Assembly: GCF_014649035.1 (NCBI RefSeq)
Contig: NZ_BMSG01000001.1
Span: forward strand, 496,001-560,000
Reading direction: 5' to 3'
From: Streptomyces sindenensis
GTDB taxonomy: Bacteria > Actinomycetota > Actinomycetes > Streptomycetales > Streptomycetaceae
DNA length: 64,000 nt
The notes beneath the pieces are model-generated. The model saw only the letters and a program-made list of their open reading frames with translations. It searched no databases and was not told where the DNA came from. The translations under genes and the position numbers were made by a program. Below are positions 63,607 through 64,000 of this stretch, one piece after another. Positions within the stretch are counted from its first letter, which is position 1; each line of letters begins with the position of its first letter.

Positions 63607-64000
63607 TCACTGCTGCGCCTTCGGGGCGCGCCAGCTGCGCACCATGATGTCGAACTTCTCCCGGCTGGCCTCCCAGCCCTCCTGCGGGGCGGTCAGGTAC
63701 AGCGCGTACTCGGGACCGCCGGGACCCCCGTAGTACAGCTGGTCGATCCCGTGCCGGGGGCCCGGATGGGCCTTGGTCTCGTTCCAGGTGAACTCCCAGA
63801 GTGCGCCCGGCCGGTCGCGGAAGGTGTTCTTCTCCATCCCGATCCGCCGGTAGCCCGGCAGCCGCGTGGAGAGCTGCTCCTCCATGTTCTCCATGTGCAG
63901 ATACGGATGGTCGAAGTCCGGGTCGGGGTCGACGCTGATGCGTATCCGGTGGGCCCCGTCGTCCGGGGTGTAGTCGATCTGGCCCTCGTTCACCTGGCGC
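63607..64000 (-). CDS. C-terminal end of a protein cut by the window edge (possibly Ser/Thr kinase)
   Basis: About 130 residues, open to the right edge of the window. The sequence has EGQIDYTPDDGAHRIRISV, FDHPYLHMENMEEQLSTRL, LWEFTWNETKAHPGPRHGID and EGWEASREKFDIMVRSWR. This looks like the extracytoplasmic C-terminal domain that follows a membrane helix in many streptomycete Ser/Thr protein kinases or hypothetical membrane proteins (from memory). No catalytic part lies in the window. The internal GTG near the edge is not taken as a start. Confidence 0.6.
   Translation of the reverse strand, partial: RQVNEGQIDYTPDDGAHRIRISVDPDPDFDHPYLHMENMEEQLSTRLPGYRRIGMEKNTFRDRPGALWEFTWNETKAHPGPRHGIDQLYYGGPGGPEYALYLTAPQEGWEASREKFDIMVRSWRAPKAQQ

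Overview
The window reads as a chromosomal core segment of a Streptomyces-type actinomycete. Base composition is very GC-rich, GTG and TTG starts are frequent, many proteins carry long Ala/Pro/Gly linkers, and the gene content is typical: purN-purH, sucC-sucD, folD with a DUF3017 protein, mdh, icmB, pcrA, guaA, two NlpC/P60 hydrolases and LAxTG sortase-type anchoring. I see no rRNA, tRNA, CRISPR array, transposase, phage gene or attachment site.

Layout. 1-2.2 kb: end of a DprE1-like oxidase, its DprE2-like partner and a 2'-5' RNA ligase-family gene. 2.3-9.5 kb: trpS, ornithine aminotransferase, a YgiB/YgiC-like lipoprotein/ATP-grasp pair, a MocR regulator divergent from an AhpD-like gene, and mdh. 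9.5-25 kb: HTH-DUF2690 protein, DUF3017-folD, RDD and DUF2079 membrane proteins, purN-purH, PerM/DUF6350, an XRE-ECF-transmembrane fusion and sucCD. 25-28 kb: two secreted low-complexity proteins. 28-37 kb: the most interesting block, MoxR ATPase-DUF5682-VWA on one strand, and SWIM zinc finger-DUF5691 on the other, with an MmpS-like lipoprotein between them. 37-47 kb: icmB, lipase, M23 peptidase, pcrA, and two NlpC/P60 hydrolases, the first behind a c-di-AMP (ydaO) riboswitch. 47-51 kb: a LiaFSR-like envelope module (PspC histidine kinase, LuxR-type regulator, PspC/LiaF-like protein). 51-64 kb: DoxX, membrane, aldolase, methyltransferase and Uma2 genes; guaA; a chorismate mutase behind a Phe/Tyr-codon leader peptide; an LAxTG surface protein; an aldehyde dehydrogenase-GMC oxidoreductase pair; and the end of a gene cut by the window edge.

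How the genes work together. Central metabolism (mdh, sucCD, rocD, icmB) and purine/one-carbon metabolism (purN, purH, folD, guaA) form the housekeeping frame. Cell-wall functions (M23, two NlpC/P60, LAxTG protein, PspC module) cluster from 39 to 59 kb, and one of them is probably under c-di-AMP control.

Three themes deserve attention: the five-gene MoxR/VWA/SWIM system of unknown function; a candidate Phe/Tyr attenuator in front of chorismate mutase; and tandem duplications that span stop codons, seen at five separate genes. All functions are inferred by reading motifs; no database search was run.
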